A stretch of 41,608 nucleotides of DNA from a virus. The first letter of the stretch is position 1, and each line of letters opens with the position of its first letter. The notes under the pieces were generated by a model. That model ran no database searches. It worked only from the letters and a program-made list of their open reading frames with translations, and was not told the origin of the DNA. Positions 13,903 to 20,968 of the stretch are shown piece by piece. Position numbers and translations under genes: made by a program. The stretch is taken from the IMG/VR virus record IMGVR_UViG_3300033149_004356, positions 1 to 41,608 of that record; one strand, 5' to 3'.

Positions 13903-14382
13903 CTAATTTAAATAAAGTGTATAATTTTTAGATTTTAAGTCAGAATTGATTGTGTTGTGATTGACATGAAAGTCGTAGATATATGCTAAAAGTTTTTGAA
14001 TCTTGCGGCAAGAGAGAAGTCCATACTGGCTAATAATCTTTGCTTCTGCTTTCCATCTTGCATCTCTATTGCTCCAATTATAATGAGATTTTTTCCAGTC
14101 TATCGCTATTCTTTTTTCTAAAATATTGTAGAGTGGCTTATATTTAAAAATGTATTCATGCTCTAAATCAATTCTTTTTTTAATATTTGGTTCTTCAATA
14201 TATTCACACGCAAACCACGGTATTTGACTATGTTGTCTTGTTCTACGTTTTATATCATCAGATTGACCTACATATAGAATTGTTTTTAAGTCTTTTTTTA
14301 ATAATAAATATACACCAGAAATAGGTTCTGGATTTCTAAAAAATATTGTATGTGAGTAATGTGTTTTTATTTTCTTCTCCAT
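13903..14382 (-). CDS. GIY-YIG endonuclease with a terminase-like DNA-binding domain
   Basis: Residues 22-90 form a GIY-YIG nuclease: SGVYLLL, then ILYVGQSDDIKRRTRQH with Tyr, Gly and Arg in place, an E in DLEHEY and PLYNI. The C-terminal 45 residues form a second domain, AEAKIISQYG, SCRKIQKLL and NHNTINSDLK, nearly the same as residues 10-50 of the putative small terminase at 20343-20810. Free-standing GIY-YIG proteins are often homing endonucleases. It is stand-alone here, with no intron evident. The ATG shares a base with the previous stop (TAATG). The shared domain suggests it cuts near the terminase target or arose by fusion with it. Confidence 0.88.
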   Translation of the reverse strand: MEKKIKTHYSHTIFFRNPEPISGVYLLLKKDLKTILYVGQSDDIKRRTRQHSQIPWFACEYIEEPNIKKRIDLEHEYIFKYKPLYNILEKRIAIDWKKSHYNWSNRDARWKAEAKIISQYGLLSCRKIQKLLAYIYDFHVNHNTINSDLKSKNYTLYLN

Positions 14383-14645
14383 TATTTAGCCTCTTTGGTT
14401 CCTACAATTGTAATTACTACATTTTTCAGTTCAGGTATCGGTTCAGCTTCTTGTAGCACAGGGAAACTTTTATGATGAAGTATTATACCAAAACAGTTTC
14501 TTAGCGGGTCATAAAATACATTCACATATTCAGCAGTTTTTGGTACCCCTTTTACATTAAACTTTTTATCTTTCATACAATTCTGAAAAAAGTTTAATAA
14601 GCACTCTGGAGTAACCCAAAATAATTTAAGTTTTCTTTTTTTCAT
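14382..14645 (-). CDS. Hypothetical protein (87 aa)
   Basis: It begins MKKRKLKLFWVTPECLLNFF and ends PELKNVVITIVGTKEAK. The beta-rich middle has CFGIILHHKSFPVL. The C-terminal ELKNVVITIVGTKEA is duplicated in a decayed copy at 14758-14812. SD GGGG/GAGGGG upstream. No known family. Confidence 0.6.
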   Translation of the reverse strand: MKKRKLKLFWVTPECLLNFFQNCMKDKKFNVKGVPKTAEYVNVFYDPLRNCFGIILHHKSFPVLQEAEPIPELKNVVITIVGTKEAK

Positions 14646-14680
14646 TTTCCAACCCCTCTTCTACAATTATAATCATAAAT

Positions 14681-14755
14681 TTAATATTTAATCTTTTCTT
14701 TAAATACTTTTTGTTTTAGATTATCCAAAATTTTTGACAATTTGAAATGAATCAT
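14681..14755 (-). CDS. Microprotein (24 aa)
   Basis: It has a strong AAGGAGG upstream of the ATG, and that SD sits inside the duplicated gene end at 14758-14812. The peptide is MIHFKLSKILDNLKQKVF followed by KEKIKY, an amphipathic basic helix. Confidence 0.45.
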   Translation of the reverse strand: MIHFKLSKILDNLKQKVFKEKIKY

Positions 14756-14757
14756 TT

Positions 14758-14812
14758 ATATAGCCTCCTTGGTTCCTACAATTATAATTATTATATTCTT
14801 TAATTCATTTTT
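14758..14812 (-). pseudogene. Decayed copy of the end of the 87-aa gene
   Basis: The minus strand encodes NELKNIIIIIVGTKEAI and then stop, matching the ELKNVVITIVGTKEAK end of the 87-aa gene, including the stretch that holds the SD of the next gene. It has no start of its own in this frame. Confidence 0.7.
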
Positions 14813-14915
14813 TGTAATTTTTAAATTTATTTATAATATATAATTTATAAGCATAAAAAGCATCAAAGAATCTTTCAAATAATAATTCTACTCTCATAAT
14901 ATCAACCTCAGTCAT
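14805..14915 (-). CDS. Small protein (36 aa)
   Basis: Its ATG overlaps the stop of the 27-aa gene (ATGA). The peptide MTEVDIMRVELLFERFFDAF is a helix with an acidic start and a basic end. Supported mainly by coupling. Confidence 0.45.
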   Translation of the reverse strand: MTEVDIMRVELLFERFFDAFYAYKLYIINKFKNYKK

Positions 14916-14995
14916 ATTTGACTCATTGTCCAAATTACCAATATCAGTATTACTAATATTCCTATCTCTATCTTTATATCAAAGTTACTAATCAT
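14912..14995 (-). CDS. Membrane microprotein (27 aa)
   Basis: The frame overlaps the end of the zinc-ribbon gene and couples by ATGA to the next. A charged N-terminus precedes one membrane helix (IGILVILILVIW). Confidence 0.45.
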   Translation of the reverse strand: MISNFDIKIEIGILVILILVIWTMSQI

Positions 14996-15113
14996 TTATT
15001 ACAGCACACTCCATTAATTGTTTCTCTTTGCACTTTGGACACTTTTTCTTACAACAAAGTGATGATTTGAAGGTGTGTTTGCATGCATTACATTTATAGA
15101 TATAAGTTACCAT
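14988..15113 (-). CDS. Zinc-ribbon microprotein (41 aa)
   Basis: It has CNAC near residue 8, CCKKKC near 20 and CPKC near 25. With Cys36 there are enough ligands for one or two zincs. Length and pattern resemble small ribosomal-type zinc ribbons. The start is one base after the previous stop. Confidence 0.6.
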   Translation of the reverse strand: MVTYIYKCNACKHTFKSSLCCKKKCPKCKEKQLMECAVIND

Positions 15114-15114
15114 T

Positions 15115-15291
15115 CTATTCTTCCTCTATTGTTAATGAATCTATTAATACTAATGTAGAGCCCCCTCTATGAAGACTATTTTTTACTGAAACTAGTGTCA
15201 TGAATAATAGACTTCCTTTTACTTGGAGCACGTCTATCATTACTTTTGTCTTTTTATTTATTTTTATTTTAATATCATTTAGCCATCTCAT
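15115..15291 (-). CDS. Hypothetical protein (58 aa)
   Basis: It has AGGTGGGATA before the ATG and overlaps the membrane gene upstream by 17 bases. The sequence is beta-rich (VMIDVLQVKGSLLFMTLVSV, then GGSTLVLIDSLTIEEE). No motif recognised. Confidence 0.5.
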   Translation of the reverse strand: MRWLNDIKIKINKKTKVMIDVLQVKGSLLFMTLVSVKNSLHRGGSTLVLIDSLTIEEE

Positions 15292-15433
15292 TATCCCACC
15301 TATTTTTTAATAGTACAATATATAAAATATATAGTGCAAGTCCTATACATAGTGTCTTCCTACATATAGCTGTTAGGACTATATTCAGTAGTAACAAGAT
15401 TAAAATAATAGCTAAAATATTATTTTTTATCAT
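15275..15433 (-). CDS. Two-helix membrane microprotein (52 aa)
   Basis: The ATG at 15433 has AGAAGATATATT upstream. An ATG eleven codons earlier (15466) has no SD. It has two hydrophobic segments (ILAIILILLLLNIVLTAI and IGLALYILYIVLL) joined by CRKTLC, so a hairpin in the membrane. A small holin is one possibility. Confidence 0.55.
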   Translation of the reverse strand: MIKNNILAIILILLLLNIVLTAICRKTLCIGLALYILYIVLLKNRWDNEMAK

Positions 15434-15471
15434 AATATATCTTCTTATTTTGATTATTTCTTCCATATATC

Positions 15472-15563
15472 GTCAGAAATGGCCCGTAAAGACAAAATAA
15501 CAAGTTGAGATATATGACAAGCCTACTTTGATATAGTTTATGCTTCTACAAGCCGTTTCTGAC
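15472..15563 (-). ncRNA. Structured RNA element, copy 2 (92 nt)
   Basis: The arms GTCAGAAA and TTTCTGAC pair, followed by GGCTTGTA with TACGGGCC using G-T pairs. The core CAAAATAACAAGTT (plus strand) matches copy 1 at 11287. The arm sequences are unrelated to copy 1 but still complementary, so pairing is conserved by compensating changes. It fills the gap between cysteine synthase and the 52-aa membrane gene. Confidence 0.6.
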
Positions 15564-15601
15564 TATTTTTAGCCTTTAAATTTAAATCATTTATTGTTTT
15601 A

Positions 15602-16528
15602 TTAAAATATTCCTTCACTGATATATCTATATCCATTGTCAGGTAATATTACTACAATCCAGCCATAGTCCATTTTCTTAGCCTCTTTTATAGCTGAACA
15701 CATTGCTGCACCACTAGACATACCACAGAAAATACCCTCTTTTTGTGCTAAACGCTTTGCCATTAAAAAAGAATTGTCATCATCAGCTATATCTCGTTGA
15801 TTTATAAAAGATTTGTCGTATATTTTAGGAATCTTGCTAAATCTAAGGTTTTTTAGTCCTTGTATTTTGCTATTTTTTCTAGGAAACACTGCTATAGTTT
15901 TTGTCTTTATTTGCTCTCCTTTATGGCAATCTTTAATTACATTATAGTTATAGTCAAACCAAGTCTTGCAACCACGGATAGTTCCAGTAGTTCCACAAGA
16001 TGCAACAAGTACATTTGGATTTGGTGGTTTAGTAGTATTTAAGTATTGATGAAGTTGTCTACTTATTTCAGGGCCAGTATGCAAAAAGTGTGTTTTCCAG
16101 TTACTTGGATTGTCAAATTGATTAGGTACATAAATATATTTATTAAATTTTAATTTTTCTACATATTTTATAGCATCATCAGTATTTCCATCAACCAAGA
16201 CAATAGAGGCTCCAAATGCTTGACAAAGTTTTACTCTTTCTTCTGACACACTTTTAGGCATAACTAAAAGACACCTATATTTTAAAGCAGCACAAACCAT
16301 TGCAAGACCTATTCCAGTATTACCACTTGTAGCTTCTGTAACCTGCATATTTGGTACAAGTTCACCGTTTTTAATTGCGTCAGTTATCATTTGATAGGCA
16401 ACTCTATCTTTAATACTTCCACCGGGATTTACTCCTTCAACTTTAGCAAATATCTTGACTGACTTTGATTGCCAAATATGTTTTAATTCTACTAATGGAG
16501 TATTTCCTATTGACTTTAGTATTGACAT
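15602..16528 (-). CDS. cysK: Cysteine synthase / O-acetylserine sulfhydrylase
   Basis: A 308-residue fold-type II PLP enzyme of normal family length. IGNTPLVEL lies at residues 7-15, the PLP lysine in GGSIKDR is K40, the phosphate-binding or substrate loop is EATSGNTGIG (65-74), the Gly-rich loop is SCGTTGTIRG, and CGMSSGAA is near the C-terminus. Family members make L-cysteine from O-acetylserine and sulfide, and some use O-phosphoserine (archaeal type), which cannot be decided here. Viral cysteine synthases are uncommon. The many Cys-rich virion and zinc-ribbon proteins here give a plausible reason to carry one. The start couples to the zinc-ribbon gene by TAATG. Confidence 0.95.
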   Translation of the reverse strand: MSILKSIGNTPLVELKHIWQSKSVKIFAKVEGVNPGGSIKDRVAYQMITDAIKNGELVPNMQVTEATSGNTGIGLAMVCAALKYRCLLVMPKSVSEERVKLCQAFGASIVLVDGNTDDAIKYVEKLKFNKYIYVPNQFDNPSNWKTHFLHTGPEISRQLHQYLNTTKPPNPNVLVASCGTTGTIRGCKTWFDYNYNVIKDCHKGEQIKTKTIAVFPRKNSKIQGLKNLRFSKIPKIYDKSFINQRDIADDDNSFLMAKRLAQKEGIFCGMSSGAAMCSAIKEAKKMDYGWIVVILPDNGYRYISEGIF

Positions 16529-16668
16529 TAGTAAAACTCTCTTTTTTTATCTTCTCTATCTTGAGCAAGTTCTCTAATTATAATCCAATCGCATTTTACA
16601 CAGAACAAAGTGTCCTCAAACCAAATCATTGGACTTTTGCACTTAGCACATTTTAGCTTCTTTAGCAT
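16528..16668 (-). CDS. Zinc-ribbon microprotein (46 aa)
   Basis: MLKKLKCAKCKSPMIWFEDT, then CVKC: two CxxC knuckles 17 residues apart, a complete zinc ribbon. The stop overlaps the cysK start, and the start overlaps the 70-aa gene by 26 bases. Confidence 0.65.
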   Translation of the reverse strand: MLKKLKCAKCKSPMIWFEDTLFCVKCDWIIIRELAQDREDKKREFY

Positions 16669-16855
16669 CCTTATAGCTCATTTTTTCAAGTGCCATAATT
16701 GCCTTTCTTATCTGAATATCTTGAACTTCTACAGGTAAGATTATATTTAGGGTCAATGGAACACCATAAGGTTCTTTATTAAATACTGTAGCAAATATAA
16801 GCACTTGTTCAGTTTCATTTATAACTTCAACATAAATTAATGTTACTTCTCTCAT
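16643..16855 (-). CDS. Hypothetical protein (70 aa)
   Basis: Its ATG overlaps the TGA of the gene upstream (ATGA). The first 45 residues are beta-rich (VTLIYVEVINETEQVLIFAT), and the rest is a helix (IRKAIMALEKMSYKDAKEA). No family recognised. Confidence 0.6.
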   Translation of the reverse strand: MREVTLIYVEVINETEQVLIFATVFNKEPYGVPLTLNIILPVEVQDIQIRKAIMALEKMSYKDAKEAKMC

Positions 16856-16989
16856 TGTATTTTTCCTTCTTTTATAAGTTTTTCATAACATTTTTTATGA
16901 AGAATTTCACCTGTCCTGTTATGCTTATAGTATTTTTCGAACGGCTGAATTTCTTTTCCGCATTCAACACATTTCCAATTGTCTGTCAT
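16852..16989 (-). CDS. Zinc-ribbon microprotein (45 aa)
   Basis: The ATG at 16989 has TTGGAGACTAAT upstream. The frame is open 17 codons further, but that part overlaps the previous gene. CVECG and a later HKKC resemble a LIM-like or prokaryotic ubiquitin-like zinc knuckle (C-x2-C...H-x2-C). Confidence 0.6.
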   Translation of the reverse strand: MTDNWKCVECGKEIQPFEKYYKHNRTGEILHKKCYEKLIKEGKIQ

Positions 16990-17002
16990 ATTAGTCTCCA
17001 AA

Positions 17003-17233
17003 TCATTCAATTTGATTCTCAGTAAAAGGGTTATATTCATTATTTGCGAAGTCTTTTTTTAGTTTCTCTACAAATTTCTTCTTATCTTCTTTTACCTTCT
17101 GTTCAGCAGCTTCTTTTTTTACTTTTTTTCGTTCAAGTCTTGTATTATAACAATTATAACATAGTATCTTTCTTCGATACCACTTGAACTTATTATATTC
17201 TATTTTTTTTCCACAATTAGAGCATTTTCCCAT
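17003..17233 (-). CDS. Zinc-ribbon coiled-coil protein (76 aa)
   Basis: MGKCSNCGKK and CYNCYN form a zinc ribbon in the first 30 residues. The rest is a highly charged Lys/Glu helix. It couples to the primase-helicase by TAATG, suggesting a replication accessory role (inference). Confidence 0.65.
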   Translation of the reverse strand: MGKCSNCGKKIEYNKFKWYRRKILCYNCYNTRLERKKVKKEAAEQKVKEDKKKFVEKLKKDFANNEYNPFTENQIE

Positions 17234-19434
17234 TAGTTCACCTTTTTTAATCTATATCTTACATATACTTTTTTATTATTTAATGAAATTAATTGAGGAC
17301 TTGGTAGTCTAAAATATCTGAATGCTCTTGACAGAGCCTCGTTACTATCAACTGGTATATCATTAGCATGACACCATTTTATATATTCTTTTCTTATATC
17401 ATTAACTTTAATATAATTATTTAAATTATTATCTCTTTCATATTTAGTTCTAACAAAGTATTTTGTATTTTCTTGATACATTAAATATTTTTCTTTTTTA
17501 TCTTGTAAATAGGTAAATCTTTTTTTAGTTAACAATCTTTTTAATCCTTCAATTGACCAAACTAATAATCCTTCCATTGATTTTTTAGTTATTAATTTAT
17601 CTATTAAATCAATATCCTGTTCTTTAGTATACCTAAATTTTTTGAGAAATGGAAGTATATATTGTCTATCATACCAACCGTCAGTCTTATCATTTGAAGA
17701 TGGAATTGAATTACAAGCAGTAATTATTTTTGCATAGTTATTAAAATCAAAACCATCCTTTCCTTTAAACTCAGCCTCAATTCTTTCTCCGGCAGTTAAT
17801 CTTTTTAACATATCGGTATTTTCTAATACATATCCAGATAACTCACCACAAGAGTTTAACAGTTTACCATATAATTGGGCAGTTACGAAACGATTACTTA
17901 TTAAAGAATTTATTGATTTATTTGCAATATTATTTGTTCCAAGTAAGTTCTCAAGAATTCTAAGCCAAACCGTTTTACCATTTCCACCTGTACCATATAA
18001 ATAAAACAGTCCATGATAATTATATTTAGTATAAAGACAATAACCAAATAATTCTTGAGTTAAATTAATATATTTTTTTTTATTAAATGTAGTATTAAAA
18101 TATTTAATCATTTCTTTTGTTAATTTTGCTTTAGAATTATAATTCCATGGAATTTTATATAAGAAATAATATTTTGGAGAATGTTTTTCAAGACGTTTAG
18201 TAAATAAATTATAAATACCATTATTAAGATTTATTAAATGTGGTTTTTCTTGAATTTCATCTCTTTTAATAGTTTTTCTTGTTTTGATATAATTAACTAT
18301 TTCATTTTCATAATATGTAGACCAAGGAATATTTTCAGTTTTAAATAATTCTTTAATTAATACTCTTAAAATACTTTCTCCATTTAATTTATAATAACCA
18401 TCTTCATAAGCATAAATATGAGTAGCTCTTCCAGTAGCATCTTCAATTGCAATAAAAGTTTTTTTACTATCTATATAATTTGATATTCCAAATACATTTA
18501 ATTTTTCTTTTTTGCCTTTTTTTATAAATAGTTTAAAGTCATTTGGGGATTCTGGACCTGTAGGTCTTTGTTTATCGCCAGAGTCATAGTTATTATCTGG
18601 ATAACCATATTTTTCTATACCTATTTTTTTTATTGACTTAAATTCTTTTTTTATTTGGTCCTTTGTAGGACAATAATCATCTATTTTTACAATACCTTCT
18701 AGCATTGCTATTAATGAAACAGCATCTCCTCCAACCTCACATCTGAAACAATACCAAGTATTTTTTTCAACATCTATTTCAAAATTTTGACCAGTTTCAC
18801 TTCCATGTATAGGATGAGCACCTCTCCACTTTATATCATCTCTGGATTTAAGACCAGGACAATACTTTATAAGTTTTGATATATCCCAATTCATACCACC
18901 AATAGTATTTATTTTAAATTTAGATATATCTTTTTCTTCGGTAAAACCGTCAAGGATTTCTATAAGGTTTTTTTTAGAAATTGTCTCTATTTCAGTATTA
19001 TTAAGAATTGTATATTTATTTCCAGATGGATGAATACTACCAGGACCTATACATTGATTTCCTTTTGCCTGAATTTCACCATAGTGCCTCCCTTTTTTGG
19101 TCAACCGTATTCTTTTTTTAATCTCTGGACAAAAATAGTAAAGATGCCAACCACCATTTCCAGTCTGTACTGTAAATGTCTTTGGAAATTTAGTAAATAC
19201 CAAATTGGCTACACTTTTATCTTCAATATTTTCGATATCTACTATAATAAGATTTCCATAGCCACAAACAATTCCATAACTCTCGGCTTGTTTAAGATAG
19301 ATTTTAAATTCATTTTCATTATATCTATAATTGTTATCTTCTGCCCAACTTTCTTCTATTGGTCTCTTAGTTCCGCTATCTATTTTAACAAATCTAATCT
19401 TTTTACTTTTAAGTTGATTTGGCAATTCTATCAT
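17233..19434 (-). CDS. Primase-helicase (prim-pol + SF3 helicase, D5-like)
   Basis: A 733-residue protein. Residues 1-150 are a prim-pol (AEP) domain: GNLIIVDIEN carries the catalytic acidic pair and GNGGWHLYYF the sxH-like motif. Around residues 175-240 a zinc-binding primase module has CPG, HPIHG and WYCFRCEVGGDAVSL. The C-terminal half is a superfamily 3 helicase with a D5-type N-domain: Walker A LYGTGGNGKT (about residue 487), then SCGELSGY and the sensor-like ITACNSIPSS. It should prime and unwind DNA at replication forks as a hexamer. The DxE/DxD pair and the Walker lysine are present. Confidence 0.93.
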   Translation of the reverse strand: MIELPNQLKSKKIRFVKIDSGTKRPIEESWAEDNNYRYNENEFKIYLKQAESYGIVCGYGNLIIVDIENIEDKSVANLVFTKFPKTFTVQTGNGGWHLYYFCPEIKKRIRLTKKGRHYGEIQAKGNQCIGPGSIHPSGNKYTILNNTEIETISKKNLIEILDGFTEEKDISKFKINTIGGMNWDISKLIKYCPGLKSRDDIKWRGAHPIHGSETGQNFEIDVEKNTWYCFRCEVGGDAVSLIAMLEGIVKIDDYCPTKDQIKKEFKSIKKIGIEKYGYPDNNYDSGDKQRPTGPESPNDFKLFIKKGKKEKLNVFGISNYIDSKKTFIAIEDATGRATHIYAYEDGYYKLNGESILRVLIKELFKTENIPWSTYYENEIVNYIKTRKTIKRDEIQEKPHLINLNNGIYNLFTKRLEKHSPKYYFLYKIPWNYNSKAKLTKEMIKYFNTTFNKKKYINLTQELFGYCLYTKYNYHGLFYLYGTGGNGKTVWLRILENLLGTNNIANKSINSLISNRFVTAQLYGKLLNSCGELSGYVLENTDMLKRLTAGERIEAEFKGKDGFDFNNYAKIITACNSIPSSNDKTDGWYDRQYILPFLKKFRYTKEQDIDLIDKLITKKSMEGLLVWSIEGLKRLLTKKRFTYLQDKKEKYLMYQENTKYFVRTKYERDNNLNNYIKVNDIRKEYIKWCHANDIPVDSNEALSRAFRYFRLPSPQLISLNNKKVYVRYRLKKVN

Positions 19435-19451
19435 TTATCTCAACCTTAATT

Positions 19452-20126
19452 TTAAATTGATTTGACCATACCTCTATCATAATCTTTTAGTTGGTAATCA
19501 AGGTCTCTCAATATTTTTACATCTTTCCTATTATGGTCTAAAATGTATTTGATAGCTTTTTCTTGTCTTTCATCATCACATAGTAAAGCTTCCATCCATT
19601 GGTCTCCATGAACATGATTCTTTCCAGGAATTTTTAAAAATTTTGTTGCTGTTTCAAGTGAATTGTTATTAAGTTTCAATAATCTTTTTACCATGTAATA
19701 AACATCTTTATGGTCTATTGATTTATAAATAGGAAAATCTAAATTCCATCTAAGACATCTTGAACGAATGTAAGGAATATCAAATCCTGTAGACCAGTAA
19801 CCTTTTAAAACATCAAATTTTAACATGTCTTTAATTAACTGTTTACATAAATTTTTATCAAAGTTTCCTTTTCTTACGTCATTAATGTCTATTACATTTT
19901 CGATTATTTCTTCAGTTTCATCATCTAAAATACAATAAGTTATTATAATACCATAATTAGCATCAAGATTACTTGTTTCAATATCTATATATCCAATACG
20001 AGGTTTTCTTTTTTGTTCTTTCCACCAACATGCTGGATGTTCTGCATAAGTGTGATGGTGTTTACATCTGCCAGTAAGATACTTTAATAATTCAGCTTTT
20101 TTCATTAAATGTGGATTTGGTCTCAA
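19452..20126 (-). CDS. DEDD-family 3'-5' exonuclease (RNase H-like)
   Basis: A 224-residue protein. An N-terminal Cys/His cluster (GRCKHHHTYAEHPACWW) may bind zinc. The nuclease follows with IGYIDIETSNL (DxE), GYWSTGFDIPYIRSRC (second Asp) and HNRKDVKILRDL (DEDD last Asp). This is the predicted 3'-5' exonuclease type seen in archaea, bacteria and phages. The polymerase already proofreads, so this may act in repair, recombination or host DNA breakdown. Confidence 0.8.
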   Translation of the reverse strand: MRPNPHLMKKAELLKYLTGRCKHHHTYAEHPACWWKEQKRKPRIGYIDIETSNLDANYGIIITYCILDDETEEIIENVIDINDVRKGNFDKNLCKQLIKDMLKFDVLKGYWSTGFDIPYIRSRCLRWNLDFPIYKSIDHKDVYYMVKRLLKLNNNSLETATKFLKIPGKNHVHGDQWMEALLCDDERQEKAIKYILDHNRKDVKILRDLDYQLKDYDRGMVKSI

Positions 20127-20134
20127 TTTATCAC

Positions 20135-20356
20135 CTAAGCATAAGAAATATCTTCAGATTCAGTAGAAAGTTTTTCAGTCTTTAGTTTATCGGTAGTCAA
20201 TAATCCAATATTCTTTAGAAGATTCATTTCTATTTGAGCATGTTGAGATTCTGCTTGTGTCAATGCTTTAACAATAGTATAAAGAGCTTTAATATCTTTT
20301 TCATACTCTTTCTTTGATACTGGAAAAAAAGAAGCTATCCATTTAATCAATTTCAT
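20135..20356 (-). CDS. Small helical protein (73 aa)
   Basis: A helix-rich protein with a hydrophobic start (MKLIKWIASFFPVSKKEYE). It overlaps the end of the putative small terminase by 14 bases. Function unknown. Confidence 0.6.
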   Translation of the reverse strand: MKLIKWIASFFPVSKKEYEKDIKALYTIVKALTQAESQHAQIEMNLLKNIGLLTTDKLKTEKLSTESEDISYA

Positions 20357-20810
20357 CTTGTACTACTCCATTTATTTTTTTAAATTTATCCTCTTTTATT
20401 TGTTTAGGCTCTCCAATAAAAATGTTAATTTTTGGTTTTTCTTCTTTGGATAATTGGACTTGAGCCTTTTTAAATTTTGTTAAAATTTCAGATTTAGTCT
20501 TAGAAAGTTTTGATACCGTATTCATAGCTTTTAATTTTACTTCACTATCAGAGTTTGTTATAGCAATATTATGTGCTATATCAATTTCATCATTAATCAT
20601 TTTAAGAATATTTGATTTTTCATTATTATATTCTTCTTTTGTTAATGCTTCAAGATTTAATTTTAAATCTGAATTAATAGTATTATGGTTAGCTATTATA
20701 CCATATTCCTCTTTTAAAAATTTTTGCATTTCTCTACAAGACGGCACTTTTCCAAGCTTTTTAATAATTTCATATTCAGCTTTTCGTCTATTATCTTGAG
20801 CGACTGTCAT
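20343..20810 (-). CDS. terS: Putative terminase small subunit
   Basis: A 155-residue protein. Residues 8-50 form a helix-turn-helix (AEYEIIKKLG, SCREMQKFL, NHNTINSDLK), residues 55-115 a helical coiled coil, and the end is a short beta/acidic tail (INIFIGEPKQIKEDKF): the usual order of DNA-binding, oligomerisation and motor-contact regions in TerS. It is the first gene of the leftward unit, back to back with the large terminase, an unusual arrangement since they normally share an operon. It could instead be a regulator of the divergent promoters. Its HTH recurs in the GIY-YIG nuclease. Confidence 0.62.
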   Translation of the reverse strand: MTVAQDNRRKAEYEIIKKLGKVPSCREMQKFLKEEYGIIANHNTINSDLKLNLEALTKEEYNNEKSNILKMINDEIDIAHNIAITNSDSEVKLKAMNTVSKLSKTKSEILTKFKKAQVQLSKEEKPKINIFIGEPKQIKEDKFKKINGVVQDEID

Positions 20811-20817
20811 TATATCT

Positions 20818-20852
20818 CCACTTATAACTATATTTTTGATGCTATATAAAAC
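20818..20852 (-). promoter_or_regulatory. Leftward promoter, archaeal-like
   Basis: On the minus strand TTTTATATAG (20842-20851) is followed about 24 bases later by TTATAAGTGG (20818-20827), then GGAGATATA and the ATG at 20810. The spacing fits an archaeal TATA box and start site. No bacterial -35/-10 pair is evident. Confidence 0.55.
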
Positions 20853-20905
20853 CTTTCATTTTAATTTTTTATTTTTAATCATTATAAAAATTTTTTTATA
20901 GAAAA

Positions 20906-20939
20906 CTTTAAATATTATTAAAAACATAATTATAAGTGG
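20906..20939 (+). promoter_or_regulatory. Rightward promoter, archaeal-like
   Basis: GAAAA, then CTTTAAATA (20906-20914) look like BRE plus TATA. TTATAAGTGG follows at 20930-20939, the mirror image of the leftward motif. The leader ORF of the terminase begins 30 bases later. The shared motif may be the initiator or an operator that controls both directions. Confidence 0.6.
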
Positions 20940-20968
20940 AATAATATAAAAATAAAAAAGGAGTGGTC

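Noticed and set aside
15602-16528. Tryptophan synthase beta or threonine synthase
   Set aside because: IGNTPLVEL, GGSIKDR and TSGNTG together with the 308-residue length fit cysteine synthase.
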